From: Stenotrophomonas africana
GTDB lineage: Bacteria; Pseudomonadota; Gammaproteobacteria; Xanthomonadales; Xanthomonadaceae
Assembly (NCBI RefSeq): GCF_013004645.1
Contig: NZ_JABEME010000004.1
Coordinates: 332,882 to 396,881, forward strand
Direction of reading: 5' to 3'
DNA length: 64,000 bases
Shown in pieces: positions 28,420-36,688 of the stretch (within the stretch, counting starts at the first letter, position 1; every line of letters starts with the position of its first letter). The position numbers and the translations under genes are program-made. Below the pieces are notes generated by a model that was given only the letters and a program-made list of their open reading frames with translations, was not told the origin of the DNA and did no database searches.

Positions 28420-29355
28420 ATGAAGTTCCAGACAGCCAGCGCGATGCTGCTGCTCGCCGCCAGCGGCGCGGCCGGCGCGCAGCCCTCCGATATCGCTCGT
28501 GACCACGACAGCATCCTCGCCATGCAGGGCGAGTACACCGTCGATTTCGCCTTCGACGAGACCGTGCTGCTGAAGCCCGGCTACGAGCGTGCGCCGGCGA
28601 TGCGCAGCGGCGGCAGCGAAGTGGTCATCGTGGTCGAGGACACCCCGAAGCGCATCGTGCTGCAGCACCTGCTGCTGGATGAAAAGAGCGGCCACATCAC
28701 CAAGCACTGGCGTCAGGACTGGGTCTACGAAGCACCCAACCGCTTCGAATTCAGTGCCGACCAGACCTGGAAGGTGCGCAGCATTCCGGCGGCGGTGAAC
28801 CAGGGCGCCTGGACCCAGTGCGTGTACGAAGTGAGCGATGCACCGCGCTACTGCGGCACCGGCAGCTGGACCTACACCAACAACGTGCCGAGCTGGACCA
28901 GCGATCTGAGCTGGCGCCCGCTGCCGCGCCGTGAGTACACCAAGCGCAGCGACTACAACGCGCTGGCCGTGGTCAACCGCCACACGCTCACGCCCAATGG
29001 CTGGACCCACGAGCAGTTCAACACCAAGGTGAAGCGCAACGCCGACGGCAGCCAGGTGGAGATCGCACGCGAGTTCGGCTTCAACGACTACGTGAAGACC
29101 ACCGAAGTCGACTTCACCCCGGCGCGTGACTACTGGAAGGCCACTGCCGGTTACTGGGCCAAGGTGCGCCAGCGTTGGGACGGCTTCCTCGGCCAGGCCC
29201 CGGGCGTGCACCTGAAGACCAAGATCGACGGCATGGCGATGATCATTCCGCTGTTCACCCAGGCCGAAGAAATCCAGTCCGGCAAGAAGGTGAAGGACAA
29301 GCAGATCGACGAAGTGTTCGCCAAGTACGTGGAAAAGGCGCCGAAGGAAGGTTGA
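28420..29355 (+). CDS. DUF6607 family exported protein
   Basis: Protein of 311 residues with a signal peptide (residues 1-20, ending GAAGA). The mature part has conserved-looking blocks KRIVLQHLLLDE, HWRQDWVYEAPNRFEFSADQ, RREYTKRSDYNAL and NGWTHEQFNTKV. I recognise it as the DUF6607 family, usually linked to heme uptake loci in Xanthomonadaceae. The start at 28420 has a good GAAGGAAG ribosome site; the open frame 63 bases longer is less likely. Last gene of the heme operon. Function unknown; periplasmic. Confidence 0.75.
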   Translation: MKFQTASAMLLLAASGAAGAQPSDIARDHDSILAMQGEYTVDFAFDETVLLKPGYERAPAMRSGGSEVVIVVEDTPKRIVLQHLLLDEKSGHITKHWRQDWVYEAPNRFEFSADQTWKVRSIPAAVNQGAWTQCVYEVSDAPRYCGTGSWTYTNNVPSWTSDLSWRPLPRREYTKRSDYNALAVVNRHTLTPNGWTHEQFNTKVKRNADGSQVEIAREFGFNDYVKTTEVDFTPARDYWKATAGYWAKVRQRWDGFLGQAPGVHLKTKIDGMAMIIPLFTQAEEIQSGKKVKDKQIDEVFAKYVEKAPKEG

Positions 29356-29372
29356 TCGGCGCGATGGAGATG

Positions 29373-29437
29373 GGTGCCGGGTGTACCCGGCACCGCATCC
29401 ACCTGCTTCCGGTGGGTGCCGGGCTTGCTCGGCACGC
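29373..29437. terminator. Two hairpins between the heme operon and ybbP
   Basis: GGTGCCGGGTG-TACCCGGCACC (29373-29394) and GTGCCGGGC-TT-GCTCGGCAC (29416-29435) lie between convergent genes. No T-runs. They resemble the GGTGCCGGGC-type palindromes scattered in this genus. Confidence 0.55.
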
Positions 29438-29457
29438 CGTCCGGAGGCGCAACCGAT

Positions 29458-31971
29458 TCAGGCCTCGCGCAGCGCCAATGCCGGCGGCGTATGCAGGATC
29501 GCCCGCGTGCCCCACCAACCCGCCAGCAGGCTCAACCCGATGCCGACCACGCCGCCGATCAGCAGGCCCGGCCACGGCGGCAGCAACGGCAGCTCGAACA
29601 CCTTCTGCGAGACCGCCACACCGATGGCAGCGGCCGCACCCACTGCAAGCAACGCGGCCAGCGTGCCCAGTGCGCCGAACTCCACCAGCACCGCACCGCG
29701 CAGCTGGCGCCGGGTCGCGCCCAGCGTGCGCAGCACCGCGCTGTCGTAGCGGCGCTCGCCCGCCGTGGCCTGCAGCGCGGCCAGCAGCACCAGCACGCCG
29801 GCCAGCAGGCTGAACACCATCACCAGCTGCACCGCCTGCGCGACCCGCTCCATCACATCGCGCACCTGCGAGATCACCGCGTCCACGTCCAGCAGCGACA
29901 GGTTGGGCTGCGCGCGTACCAGCTCGCCCAGCCCGGCCGCCCTGCCGGCCGGCAGATGGAATGCCGACAACAGGTTGTGCGGGGTGTCGCCCACCGCGTT
30001 GGGATTGAGCAGCACGAAGAAGTTCGGCCGGAAGGTGTTCCAGTCGGCCTTGCGCACACTGGTGACGGTGAACTCGCGCTCCTGCTCGCCGACTGCAATG
30101 GTGATGCGGTCGCCCGGATACACGCCGTAGCGCTTGGCCCAGCCGATTTCAACCGACGCCTCCGGCGCCGTGCTGTCGGGCGTCCAGAAGGTGCCGTTCA
30201 TCAGCGTATTGGCCGGCGGGAAGCTGCTGCGCCAGCTGAAATTCAGCGGCCGGTTCTCGTCATCGTCATCGCGCTGGCCGCCCTGCGCCGGTTGCCCGTC
30301 CTGAACGGGCTCGCGGTCCACGCGCAACGGCGGCTTGCCGTTGATGGCGATCAGGCGGCCGGTCGCCATCGGTTCGATGCTGGCGTCGTTGGCCCCCAGT
30401 CCGCGCAGCGCGGCCAGCACGCTGTCACGCTGTTCGGGTTGGATGTTGATCAGGAAGTAGTTCGGCGTGTCCGCCGGCAGCCGCTCGCGCCACTGCTGCA
30501 GCAGGCCGGGGCCGGTCACAGCCAGCAGCAACAGCGCACACAGCGACAGCGACAGCCCCACCAGCTGCATCACGGCCAGCAGGCGGCGCCGCGTCAGGGC
30601 GGCCAGGCCCAGCCGCCAGTGGCCGTGCAGGCGGTGCTGCAGGCCGCGCAGCAGCTGCAACAGCACGAAGCCGACCACGCCGGCGGCCAGCGCCAGCGCG
30701 GCCAGGCCGCCCAGCACCCACAACGCCAGCTTGAGGTCGTCGGTGACCTGAACCGCCAGCAGCAGGCTGGCCGCCAGTGCCGCCACGTAGGCCAGCAGCG
30801 AGGCCGGCGGCAGGGCGGCGAAGGAGCGGTTGAGCACGCGCATCGGCGGCACCCCGCGCAGGCGCAGCAGCGGCGGCAGGCCGAAGCCGAACAGCAGCAA
30901 CAGGCCGATGCCGGCGCCGGTCAGCGCCGGCATTGCCTCGGGCAGCGGCAAGCGCTGCGGCACCAGGCTGCCCAGTACCTGCACCAGACCTTCCTGCGCC
31001 GCCATGCCCAGGCCGATGCCGAGTGCGCAGGCCGGCACTGCCAGCATCAGCAGCTGCAGTGCCAGACCGGACAGAATGTCGCGCTGGCGCGCGCCCAGGC
31101 AGCGCAGGATCGCCACCTGGTCGATGCGGCGCAGCGCGAAGCGGTTGGCCGCCAGCGCCGTAGCCACGCCGGCCAGCAGCACCGCAAGCAGCGCGCTGAG
31201 GCCGAGGAAGCGTCCGGCAAGATCAAAGGCCTGGCGCACACCGCGCTGGGTGTCGTCCACGCTCAGCAGGCGAAGGCCCTTCACCTGCGGCAGCAGCCAT
31301 TGCCGCAGCGCAGCGATCTGGTCGGCTGCTCCGGCGAACATCAGCCGGTAGTTGATGCGGCTGCCGGGGCCGAGCAGTCCGGTGCCCTCCACATCGGCGC
31401 GGTTGACCAGCAGGGTGGGGGAGAGCGTCAGCAGGTCGCCGCCGGCATCGGGCTCGGCCTCGATGATGCCGGCGATGCGCAGCGTGCCGGCGCCGAATTC
31501 GAGGTCATCGCCGGCCTTCAGCCCCAGTCCCTGCAACAGGCGCGGGTCGGCATAGGCCTGGCCCTTGGGCGGCATGCCGGCCTCGGCGATCAGGGCGCCG
31601 CCGGGTGTGGCCCGCACCCGTAGCGTGCCACGCAGCGGATAGCCCGCCTGCACCGCCTTGATGCTGGCCATCTGGCTGGCATCGCCGTTGAACAGCACGC
31701 TGCCGAAACTGGCGATACGGGTGTGGGCCAGTCCACGCCGCTGTGCCTCGTCGGCGAACGCCTGCGATGGATCGTCGCGCCCGGCGATGCCGAGGTCGCC
31801 GCCGAGCATTTCCGCCGCGCTGCCGGTCAGCGCCAGGTTGACCCGGTTCACCAGCGTGCCCACTGCGGTCATCACTGCTACGCCCAGCACCAGCGCGGCG
31901 AACACCGTCAGCAGGTCGCCGGCCAGCGCCTCGCGGCGCAGCGCGCGCCACGCGTGCCGCAGCAGGTTCAT
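29458..31971 (-). CDS. ybbP: ABC transporter permease YbbP (FtsX-type)
   Basis: Membrane protein of 837 residues with the FtsX/MacB-like layout: an N-terminal helix (about 18-40), a large periplasmic domain, a central bundle of helices, a second periplasmic domain and three C-terminal helices. The C-terminal FtsX core has YDSAVLRTLGATRRQLRGAVLVEFG. Partner of YbbA, whose stop overlaps its start (ATGA). In E. coli the same pair is divergent from tesA, as here. Substrate uncertain; a role in lipoprotein or fatty acid traffic is only suggested by the neighbour. Confidence 0.9.
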   Translation of the reverse strand: MNLLRHAWRALRREALAGDLLTVFAALVLGVAVMTAVGTLVNRVNLALTGSAAEMLGGDLGIAGRDDPSQAFADEAQRRGLAHTRIASFGSVLFNGDASQMASIKAVQAGYPLRGTLRVRATPGGALIAEAGMPPKGQAYADPRLLQGLGLKAGDDLEFGAGTLRIAGIIEAEPDAGGDLLTLSPTLLVNRADVEGTGLLGPGSRINYRLMFAGAADQIAALRQWLLPQVKGLRLLSVDDTQRGVRQAFDLAGRFLGLSALLAVLLAGVATALAANRFALRRIDQVAILRCLGARQRDILSGLALQLLMLAVPACALGIGLGMAAQEGLVQVLGSLVPQRLPLPEAMPALTGAGIGLLLLFGFGLPPLLRLRGVPPMRVLNRSFAALPPASLLAYVAALAASLLLAVQVTDDLKLALWVLGGLAALALAAGVVGFVLLQLLRGLQHRLHGHWRLGLAALTRRRLLAVMQLVGLSLSLCALLLLAVTGPGLLQQWRERLPADTPNYFLINIQPEQRDSVLAALRGLGANDASIEPMATGRLIAINGKPPLRVDREPVQDGQPAQGGQRDDDDENRPLNFSWRSSFPPANTLMNGTFWTPDSTAPEASVEIGWAKRYGVYPGDRITIAVGEQEREFTVTSVRKADWNTFRPNFFVLLNPNAVGDTPHNLLSAFHLPAGRAAGLGELVRAQPNLSLLDVDAVISQVRDVMERVAQAVQLVMVFSLLAGVLVLLAALQATAGERRYDSAVLRTLGATRRQLRGAVLVEFGALGTLAALLAVGAAAAIGVAVSQKVFELPLLPPWPGLLIGGVVGIGLSLLAGWWGTRAILHTPPALALREA

Positions 31972-32678
31972 GCCTGCGCCCCGCGCTCGACCGGCAGCAG
32001 GCGGCCGTCGTCGATGCGGTGGATGTACTGGCAACGCTGGGCCAGGCGCAGGTCGTGGGTGACCAGCACCAGGGTGGTGCCGCTGCCGGCGTTGAGTTCG
32101 AACAGCAGGTCGCTGATGTGCTGGCCGGTGGCGTGGTCCAGCGAGCCGGTCGGTTCATCGGCGAACAGGATGCGCGGGCGGGTGACGAAGGCACGTGCCA
32201 GCGCCACGCGCTGCTGCTCGCCGCCGGACAGCTGGCGCGGGTAATGGCGGGCGCGATGGGCCAGGCCGACCTGGGCCAGCACCTCATCGACGCGCGCGCG
32301 GTCCTCGCGCCCGGCCAGCTCCAGTGGCAGCGCCACGTTCTCGGCGGCGGTCAGCGCCGGCAGCAGGTGAAAGCTCTGGAACACGAAGCCGACCTCACGC
32401 GCGCGCAGCTGGGCGCGAGATTCCTCATCCAGTGCCGCCAGATTCTGGCCGGCCAGGCTGATGCGGCCTCGGCTGGGCAGGTCCAGCCCGGCCAGCAGGC
32501 CGAGCAGGGTGGTCTTGCCGGAACCGGAGGCGCCGACGATGGCCGCGCTGGTGCCTTCATGGACGGTCAGGGTGATGTTGTCCAGTATGTGGACTTCACC
32601 CTCCGGGCCCTGCACGGATTTGCCGACCTGGTCGACGGCGATGGCAACGGACGCGCTGCGGGGGGACAGGCTGTCGAT
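31968..32678 (-). CDS. ybbA: ABC transporter ATP-binding protein YbbA, unusual start
   Basis: ATPase subunit for YbbP. Walker A is GASGSGKTT, the signature is LSGGEQQRVALARA, Walker B is ILFADEP, and the switch histidine is in VLVTHDL. The only standard start in frame is GTG at 32615, giving 215 residues, but the 12 codons before it encode SVAIAVDQVGKS, the conserved first strand of this family (E. coli YbbA aligns there). The frame has no ATG, GTG or TTG between that strand and the stop codon at 32742. The best candidate is ATC at 32678, 7 bases after GGAG, giving 236 residues. I use it here; a CTG at 32669 is another option. Confidence 0.8.
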   Translation of the reverse strand: MDSLSPRSASVAIAVDQVGKSVQGPEGEVHILDNITLTVHEGTSAAIVGASGSGKTTLLGLLAGLDLPSRGRISLAGQNLAALDEESRAQLRAREVGFVFQSFHLLPALTAAENVALPLELAGREDRARVDEVLAQVGLAHRARHYPRQLSGGEQQRVALARAFVTRPRILFADEPTGSLDHATGQHISDLLFELNAGSGTTLVLVTHDLRLAQRCQYIHRIDDGRLLPVERGAQA

Positions 32679-32680
32679 GA

Positions 32681-32689
32681 GGAGACTCC
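32681..32689. promoter_or_regulatory. Palindromic ribosome binding site shared by tesA and ybbA
   Basis: GGAGACTCC carries GGAG on both strands. On the plus strand GGAG lies 6 bases before the tesA ATG; on the minus strand GGAG lies 7 bases before the ATC proposed as ybbA start. The two coding regions are only 12 bases apart, so each promoter must lie inside the other gene. Confidence 0.6.
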
Positions 32690-32690
32690 A

Positions 32691-33335
32691 ATGCGCAAGA
32701 CGGGATGGAGCCGGCGAGCCGGCGTGATGATGGTGCTGCTGCTAGGGTTCCTGCTGCTGCCCGGGCCGGCCTGTGCCAAAGGTCCGGCCGGCACCGTGCT
32801 GGTCCTCGGCGACAGCCTCAGTGCAGCCCACAATATCCCCGCCGACGCCGGCTGGGTCAGCCTGCTGCAGCAGCGGGTCAGGCAGCAGTCGAAAACGCCG
32901 GCGCGCATCGTCAACGCCAGCATGAGCGGGGAGACCACCGCCGGTGCGCTCACCCGGCTGCCAGGCCTGCTGGCCAAGGAAAAACCGACCGTGGTGGTGA
33001 TTGCCCTTGGCGGCAATGACGCGCTGCGCGGACTGACCCCGGCGCAGGTGCAGGGCAACCTGGAAAGGATGGTGCAGGCCAGCCAGAAGGCCGGTGCCAA
33101 GGTGCTGCTGCTGGGCATCGACGTACCGCCCAACTACGGACCGGCCTACCGCCAGCGCCTGGCGGCGGCCTACAAGGCGCTGGCCACGCAGTACAAGGTG
33201 CCGCTGCTGCCGTTCCTGTTGGAGGGCGTGGCCCTGCAGCCGGGCATGATGCAGGCCGACGGCCTGCACCCGACCGCGCAGGCGCAGCCAAAGGTGCTGG
33301 ACAACGTCTGGCCGCTGCTCAGGCCGCTGCTCTGA
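32691..33335 (+). CDS. tesA: Arylesterase / acyl-CoA thioesterase I (TesA)
   Basis: SGNH hydrolase of 214 residues exported to the periplasm; hydrolyses thioesters, esters and lysophospholipids. Signal peptide residues 1-29. Block I is GDSLS with Ser42, block III GGNDALRG, and block V DGLHPT with Asp190 and His193. The ATG at 32691 has GGAG at 6 bases. Divergent from ybbAP as in E. coli. I recall a report that a S. maltophilia biofilm regulator acts on an acyl-CoA thioesterase gene called acoT; whether that is this gene is unverified. Confidence 0.93.
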   Translation: MRKTGWSRRAGVMMVLLLGFLLLPGPACAKGPAGTVLVLGDSLSAAHNIPADAGWVSLLQQRVRQQSKTPARIVNASMSGETTAGALTRLPGLLAKEKPTVVVIALGGNDALRGLTPAQVQGNLERMVQASQKAGAKVLLLGIDVPPNYGPAYRQRLAAAYKALATQYKVPLLPFLLEGVALQPGMMQADGLHPTAQAQPKVLDNVWPLLRPLL

Positions 33336-33422
33336 ACCGTTTGTGTACCTCTTGACGGAACTTCACATCGCGTCCACCGTCGATCCGGCATGTTTCACAA
33401 AGCTGAAGTTAGAGGGAATCAC

Positions 33423-34136
33423 ATGCGTCAGACGAAGGAGACCTCCGGCTTGGTGCTGGTGGTCGAAGACAACCGCAACATCTCCGAGATGATCGGGGAA
33501 TACCTGGAAGGTCGCGGCTTCGAAGTCGACTATGCACAGGACGGCCTGGATGGCTACCGCCTTGCGGCGGAGAACAGCTATGACGTCGTGGTGCTCGACT
33601 TGATGTTGCCGCGCCTGGATGGCATCGAAGTGTGCCGTCGCCTGCGCAACGATGCGCGCAAGTCCACCCCGGTGCTGATGCTCACGGCACGCGACACGCT
33701 GGACGACAAGCTCACCGGCCTCGGTTTCGGCGCCGATGACTACCTGACCAAGCCGTTCGCGATCCAGGAGCTGGAAGCCCGCCTGCGCGCGCTGATCCGC
33801 CGCGAACGTCGCCAGGTGGGTTCGGAAGTGCTGAAGGTCGCCGACCTGGTGCTCGATCCGGTCAGCATGCGTGCCACCCGTGCCGGTACCGAGCTGCAGC
33901 TGTCGCCGATCGGCCTGCGCCTGCTGACCATCCTGATGCGCGAATCGCCGCGCGTGGTCACCCGCCAGGAGATCGAACGCGAGATCTGGGGCAACGGCCT
34001 GCCGGACTCGGACACCTTGCGCAGCCACCTGTACAACCTGCGCAAGATCATCGACAAGCCGTTCGACCGTCCGCTGCTGCACACCGTGCAGAGCGCCGGT
34101 TACCGCATTGCCGACATCGCCCAACCGATGGCCTGA
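33423..34136 (+). CDS. OmpR/PhoB-type response regulator
   Basis: Two-component regulator of 237 residues. Receiver domain residues 10-125 with acidic pocket Glu15/Asp16, phosphorylated Asp59 in LDLMLPRLDG, and Lys110 in TKPF. Winged-helix DNA-binding domain residues 140-232 with EIWGNGLPDSDTLRSHLYNLRKIID and AGYRIA. Start at 33423 has AGAGGG at 6 bases; the in-frame ATG at 33390 is less likely. The gene for its kinase follows after 156 bases with a promoter of its own. Signal and targets not known. Confidence 0.93.
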   Translation: MRQTKETSGLVLVVEDNRNISEMIGEYLEGRGFEVDYAQDGLDGYRLAAENSYDVVVLDLMLPRLDGIEVCRRLRNDARKSTPVLMLTARDTLDDKLTGLGFGADDYLTKPFAIQELEARLRALIRRERRQVGSEVLKVADLVLDPVSMRATRAGTELQLSPIGLRLLTILMRESPRVVTRQEIEREIWGNGLPDSDTLRSHLYNLRKIIDKPFDRPLLHTVQSAGYRIADIAQPMA

Positions 34137-34248
34137 GCAGGGCCGCCACAGGTGCAGGAACAGGCGTGGCCGGGCAATCGCCACGCACCCGGGCAGCTGA
34201 TGACCGGTCGGCAGCGCCGCCGGTCAGCCCCCGTGCACGACTACGGCG

Positions 34249-34278
34249 CAGAGCGCTGCCTATAATCGCAGCGCTCTG
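34249..34278 (+). promoter_or_regulatory. Perfect 11-bp inverted repeat around a TATAAT box, kinase promoter
   Basis: CAGAGCGCTGC (34249-34259) and GCAGCGCTCTG (34268-34278) are exact reverse complements around CTATAATC, which contains a consensus -10 TATAAT (34261-34266). No good -35 is visible at 17 bases, as expected for an activated promoter. The start of transcription would lie within the right arm, about 20 bases before the kinase ATG. Could be an operator or a stem in the leader; see findings. A further hairpin, GACCGG/CCGGTC (34202-34225), lies just upstream. Confidence 0.6.
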
Positions 34279-34292
34279 ACCGGGACCCCGCA

Positions 34293-35564
34293 ATGCCGCA
34301 CGGCCTGCCGCGCAAGATCCGTATCGCTTTCATCCTGCAGGCAGTGCTGGCCAGCCTGGGCATCCTGCTGGGCGCGTGGCTGGTCTCGCTGGTGATCAAG
34401 CACAGCCTGGTCGGCGCCGCCCTGCGCGAGGAGGCGGCGTACTTCTGGACGCTGCACGAGGCCTCGCCGGTGCAGCCGCCGCCCAACACCCAGAACATCC
34501 GCGGCTACCTGCTGGAAAGCGGGCAGTCGGCCCTGTCGTTGCCGGCCAACCTGCGCAATCTTGAGCCCGGCTTCCACGAGCTGCCCAAGGACGACCAGCT
34601 GGTGCTGGTCGATGTGCGCCCGGCCGGCCGCCTGTACCTGGTGTTCCTGCGCTCGCGCGCGGAGATGCTGGCGTTCTGGTTCGGCATCGTACCGGTGCTG
34701 CTGACCCTGCTTGCGGTGTATGGCGCCAGCTGGGTCACCTATCGGGCCTCCAAGCGCCTGGTGTCGCCGGTGAACTGGCTGGCGCGGCGCGTCTCACGCT
34801 GGGACCCGGGCCACCCGGAGGCGGCCGACCTGGAGCCGAACAAGCTGCCGGCGGACATGCAGGGCGAGACCCGGCAGCTGGCGGCCGCACTGCATTCGCT
34901 GGCCAACCGGGTCAGCGCGCATGTGGCGCGCGAGCGCAACTTCACCCGCGACGCCAGCCACGAACTGCGCACGCCGCTGACCGTGATTCGCGTTGCCAGC
35001 GACATGGCGCTTGGCGATGACAGCCTGGAGCCGCGCCTGCGCCGCAGCCTGCAGCGCATCCAGCGCGCCGGCCGTGACATGGAGGCGGTGATCGATGCGT
35101 TCCTGATCCTGGCCCGCGAGGCAGACGTCGAACCGCAGATCGAACTGTTCGACGTCAACGACATCGTCCGCTACGAAGTGGACAACGCCAACGAGTTGCT
35201 GGGTACGCGCCCGGTGTCGGTGCATCTGCACAGCGATGGCCCGGTGCAGCTGCATGCGCCGCCGCGGGTGCTGCAGGTGGTGGTCAGCAATCTGGTGCGC
35301 AACGCCTGCAGCTACACCGACGAAGGGCGCATCGACGTGCATGTGTACAACGACCGGGTGGTGGTGCGCGATACCGGCATCGGCATGTCCGCCGAGGCAC
35401 TGTCGCGGGCCTTCGAACCGTTCTACCGCGCCGAGCCGAGCCGCCCGCAGGGCACCGGCCTGGGCCTGTCGATCGTGCGCCGGCTGTGCGACCGCTTCGG
35501 CTGGAAGGTCAGCCTGGCCAGCGAGCCGGGGCAGGGCACCGAGGCCACGGTGATGTTCCGGTAG
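34293..35564 (+). CDS. Sensor histidine kinase
   Basis: Membrane kinase of 423 residues. Two transmembrane helices (about 10-35 and 124-148) frame a periplasmic domain of about 90 residues. The H-box is ASHELRTPLT with His223, the N-box NLVRNACSYTDEG, G1 DTGIGM, F-box FEPFYRAEPSRPQG, and G2 GTGLGLSIV. Partner of the upstream regulator. An 11-bp inverted repeat around TATAAT suggests a separately controlled promoter. Signal unknown. Confidence 0.93.
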   Translation: MPHGLPRKIRIAFILQAVLASLGILLGAWLVSLVIKHSLVGAALREEAAYFWTLHEASPVQPPPNTQNIRGYLLESGQSALSLPANLRNLEPGFHELPKDDQLVLVDVRPAGRLYLVFLRSRAEMLAFWFGIVPVLLTLLAVYGASWVTYRASKRLVSPVNWLARRVSRWDPGHPEAADLEPNKLPADMQGETRQLAAALHSLANRVSAHVARERNFTRDASHELRTPLTVIRVASDMALGDDSLEPRLRRSLQRIQRAGRDMEAVIDAFLILAREADVEPQIELFDVNDIVRYEVDNANELLGTRPVSVHLHSDGPVQLHAPPRVLQVVVSNLVRNACSYTDEGRIDVHVYNDRVVVRDTGIGMSAEALSRAFEPFYRAEPSRPQGTGLGLSIVRRLCDRFGWKVSLASEPGQGTEATVMFR

Positions 35565-35571
35565 AGGGATT

Positions 35572-35592
35572 TTGCCGGGCTGCGCCCGGCAC
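35572..35592. repeat. TGCCGGGC hairpin repeat
   Basis: TGCCGGGC-TG-CGCCCGGCA follows the kinase stop codon by a few bases, with TTTT before it. A short palindrome that may act as terminator or as a mobile REP-like unit. Confidence 0.55.
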
Positions 35593-35598
35593 CCGCCG

Positions 35599-35720
35599 AG
35601 GCAACATCAACATCAAAAGCGGGCATTCCGTGGAATGGCGGGGCGGTGTGGGTTTGCAGGACACGCCGTAAACCCGCCCATGGCGCCAACGGTCCTGCAA
35701 ACCCACACCGCCCCGCCTTC
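35599..35720. repeat. Composite module: simple repeat plus large palindrome
   Basis: CAACATCAACATCAAAAGC (from 35602) is followed by ATTCCGTGGAATGGCG and then an imperfect palindrome whose arms are GGGGCGGTGTGGGTTTGCAG (35640-35659) and CTGCAAACCCACACCGCCCC (35695-35714), exact reverse complements, with ACACGCCGTAAACCCGCCCATGGCGCC-like sequence in the loop. Related copies are at 63518-63695, inverted at 63907-64000, and a half copy at 39288-39395. Confidence 0.8.
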
Positions 35721-35741
35721 GACAGATTCCCGCGATCCGCA

Positions 35742-35765
35742 GTAGATCCACGCCATGCGTGGATG
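35742..35765 (+). repeat. GTAG palindromic repeat (CCACGC subfamily)
   Basis: GTAGATCCACGCCATGCGTGG, a hairpin headed by GTAG, just outside the 3' end of the SGNH hydrolase gene. Confidence 0.8.
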
Positions 35766-35772
35766 GGGTTGC

Positions 35773-36474
35773 TCAGTTGCAGTTGACCTTCGGCGCCAGC
35801 GCCCTGGTCCAGATCGCATACCCGGCCGGGGTCATGTGCAGCATGTCCTCGCGGAACAGCGACGCATCCGGCTGGCCGTCGGCACCCAGCATCGGCGTGT
35901 AGATGTCGGTGAAACCGGTGTTGGGCAGCTTGGCCAGGGCGGCCTTGATCAGCGTGTTGGCCTCGTTGATCGCCGGCAGCAGATGCGCACGCGACGGGCT
36001 CGGCTTGATCGACAGGTACTCGACCTTGGTCTTTGGCAGGTCGCGATGCACGCGCTGCACGAAGGCGGCCACATCGTCGCGCACCTGCACGGCGCTGCGG
36101 CCGCTGTTGAGGTCGTTGTCACCGGCGTAGAAGAACACCTTGCACGGCGCATACGGCACCACGATCTGGCCGGCATACCAGGTGCTGTCGCGCACTTCCG
36201 AACCGCCGAAACCGCGGTTGAACACCGGCTGGCCGGGGAAGTCGGTGGCCAGGCTCTCCCAGAAGCGGATGGAGGAGCTGCCGATGAATTCGATGCCACC
36301 GCGCGGCGGCGGGCTGGCCTGGTCGGCGCTGGCGAAGCGGGCCATATCGCCGGCCCAGGCCACGTTGGAGACCTGCTCGGGCACGCGCGGCGGCTTGGCC
36401 GGGCCCAGCGCATGGGCCAGGGGGGCGGCGGTCAGCAGGCCCAGCATCAGCAGGCAGGTACGGCGACGGGACAT
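35773..36474 (-). CDS. Exported SGNH/GDSL hydrolase
   Basis: Periplasmic esterase-like protein of 233 residues with a signal peptide (1-22, ending AHA). Block I is IEFIGSSSIRFW with the nucleophile in the GSSS motif, block II NRGFGGSEV, block III AGDNDLNSG, and block V DMLHMTPAGY with the Asp-x-x-His pair. Last residues VNCN. Single gene, converging on the histidine kinase gene. Substrate unknown. Confidence 0.88.
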   Translation of the reverse strand: MSRRRTCLLMLGLLTAAPLAHALGPAKPPRVPEQVSNVAWAGDMARFASADQASPPPRGGIEFIGSSSIRFWESLATDFPGQPVFNRGFGGSEVRDSTWYAGQIVVPYAPCKVFFYAGDNDLNSGRSAVQVRDDVAAFVQRVHRDLPKTKVEYLSIKPSPSRAHLLPAINEANTLIKAALAKLPNTGFTDIYTPMLGADGQPDASLFREDMLHMTPAGYAIWTRALAPKVNCN

Positions 36475-36688
36475 CAGGCGCTCCAGCAGGGAAGGGGAAC
36501 GCCATCATAGAAGCTGGGGCGGGCCGGGGCTTGCCCCTGGCAGTCCATTCACCGGGCCGGTGCGCGGGATGCGGCTGGCGGCCTTGTGGCAAAATGGCGG
36601 CCATCTGCCCATCCCTGTGCACCCATGATTCCCTGCCGTGCGTCTGAGCGGTCGCTGCGCCGCGCCCCTGTTGCTGGATGTTCCACCC

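Noticed and set aside
29374..31623. 749-residue rightward open frame over ybbP
   Set aside because: Low-complexity Gln/His/Arg protein antisense to a clear FtsX-type permease.
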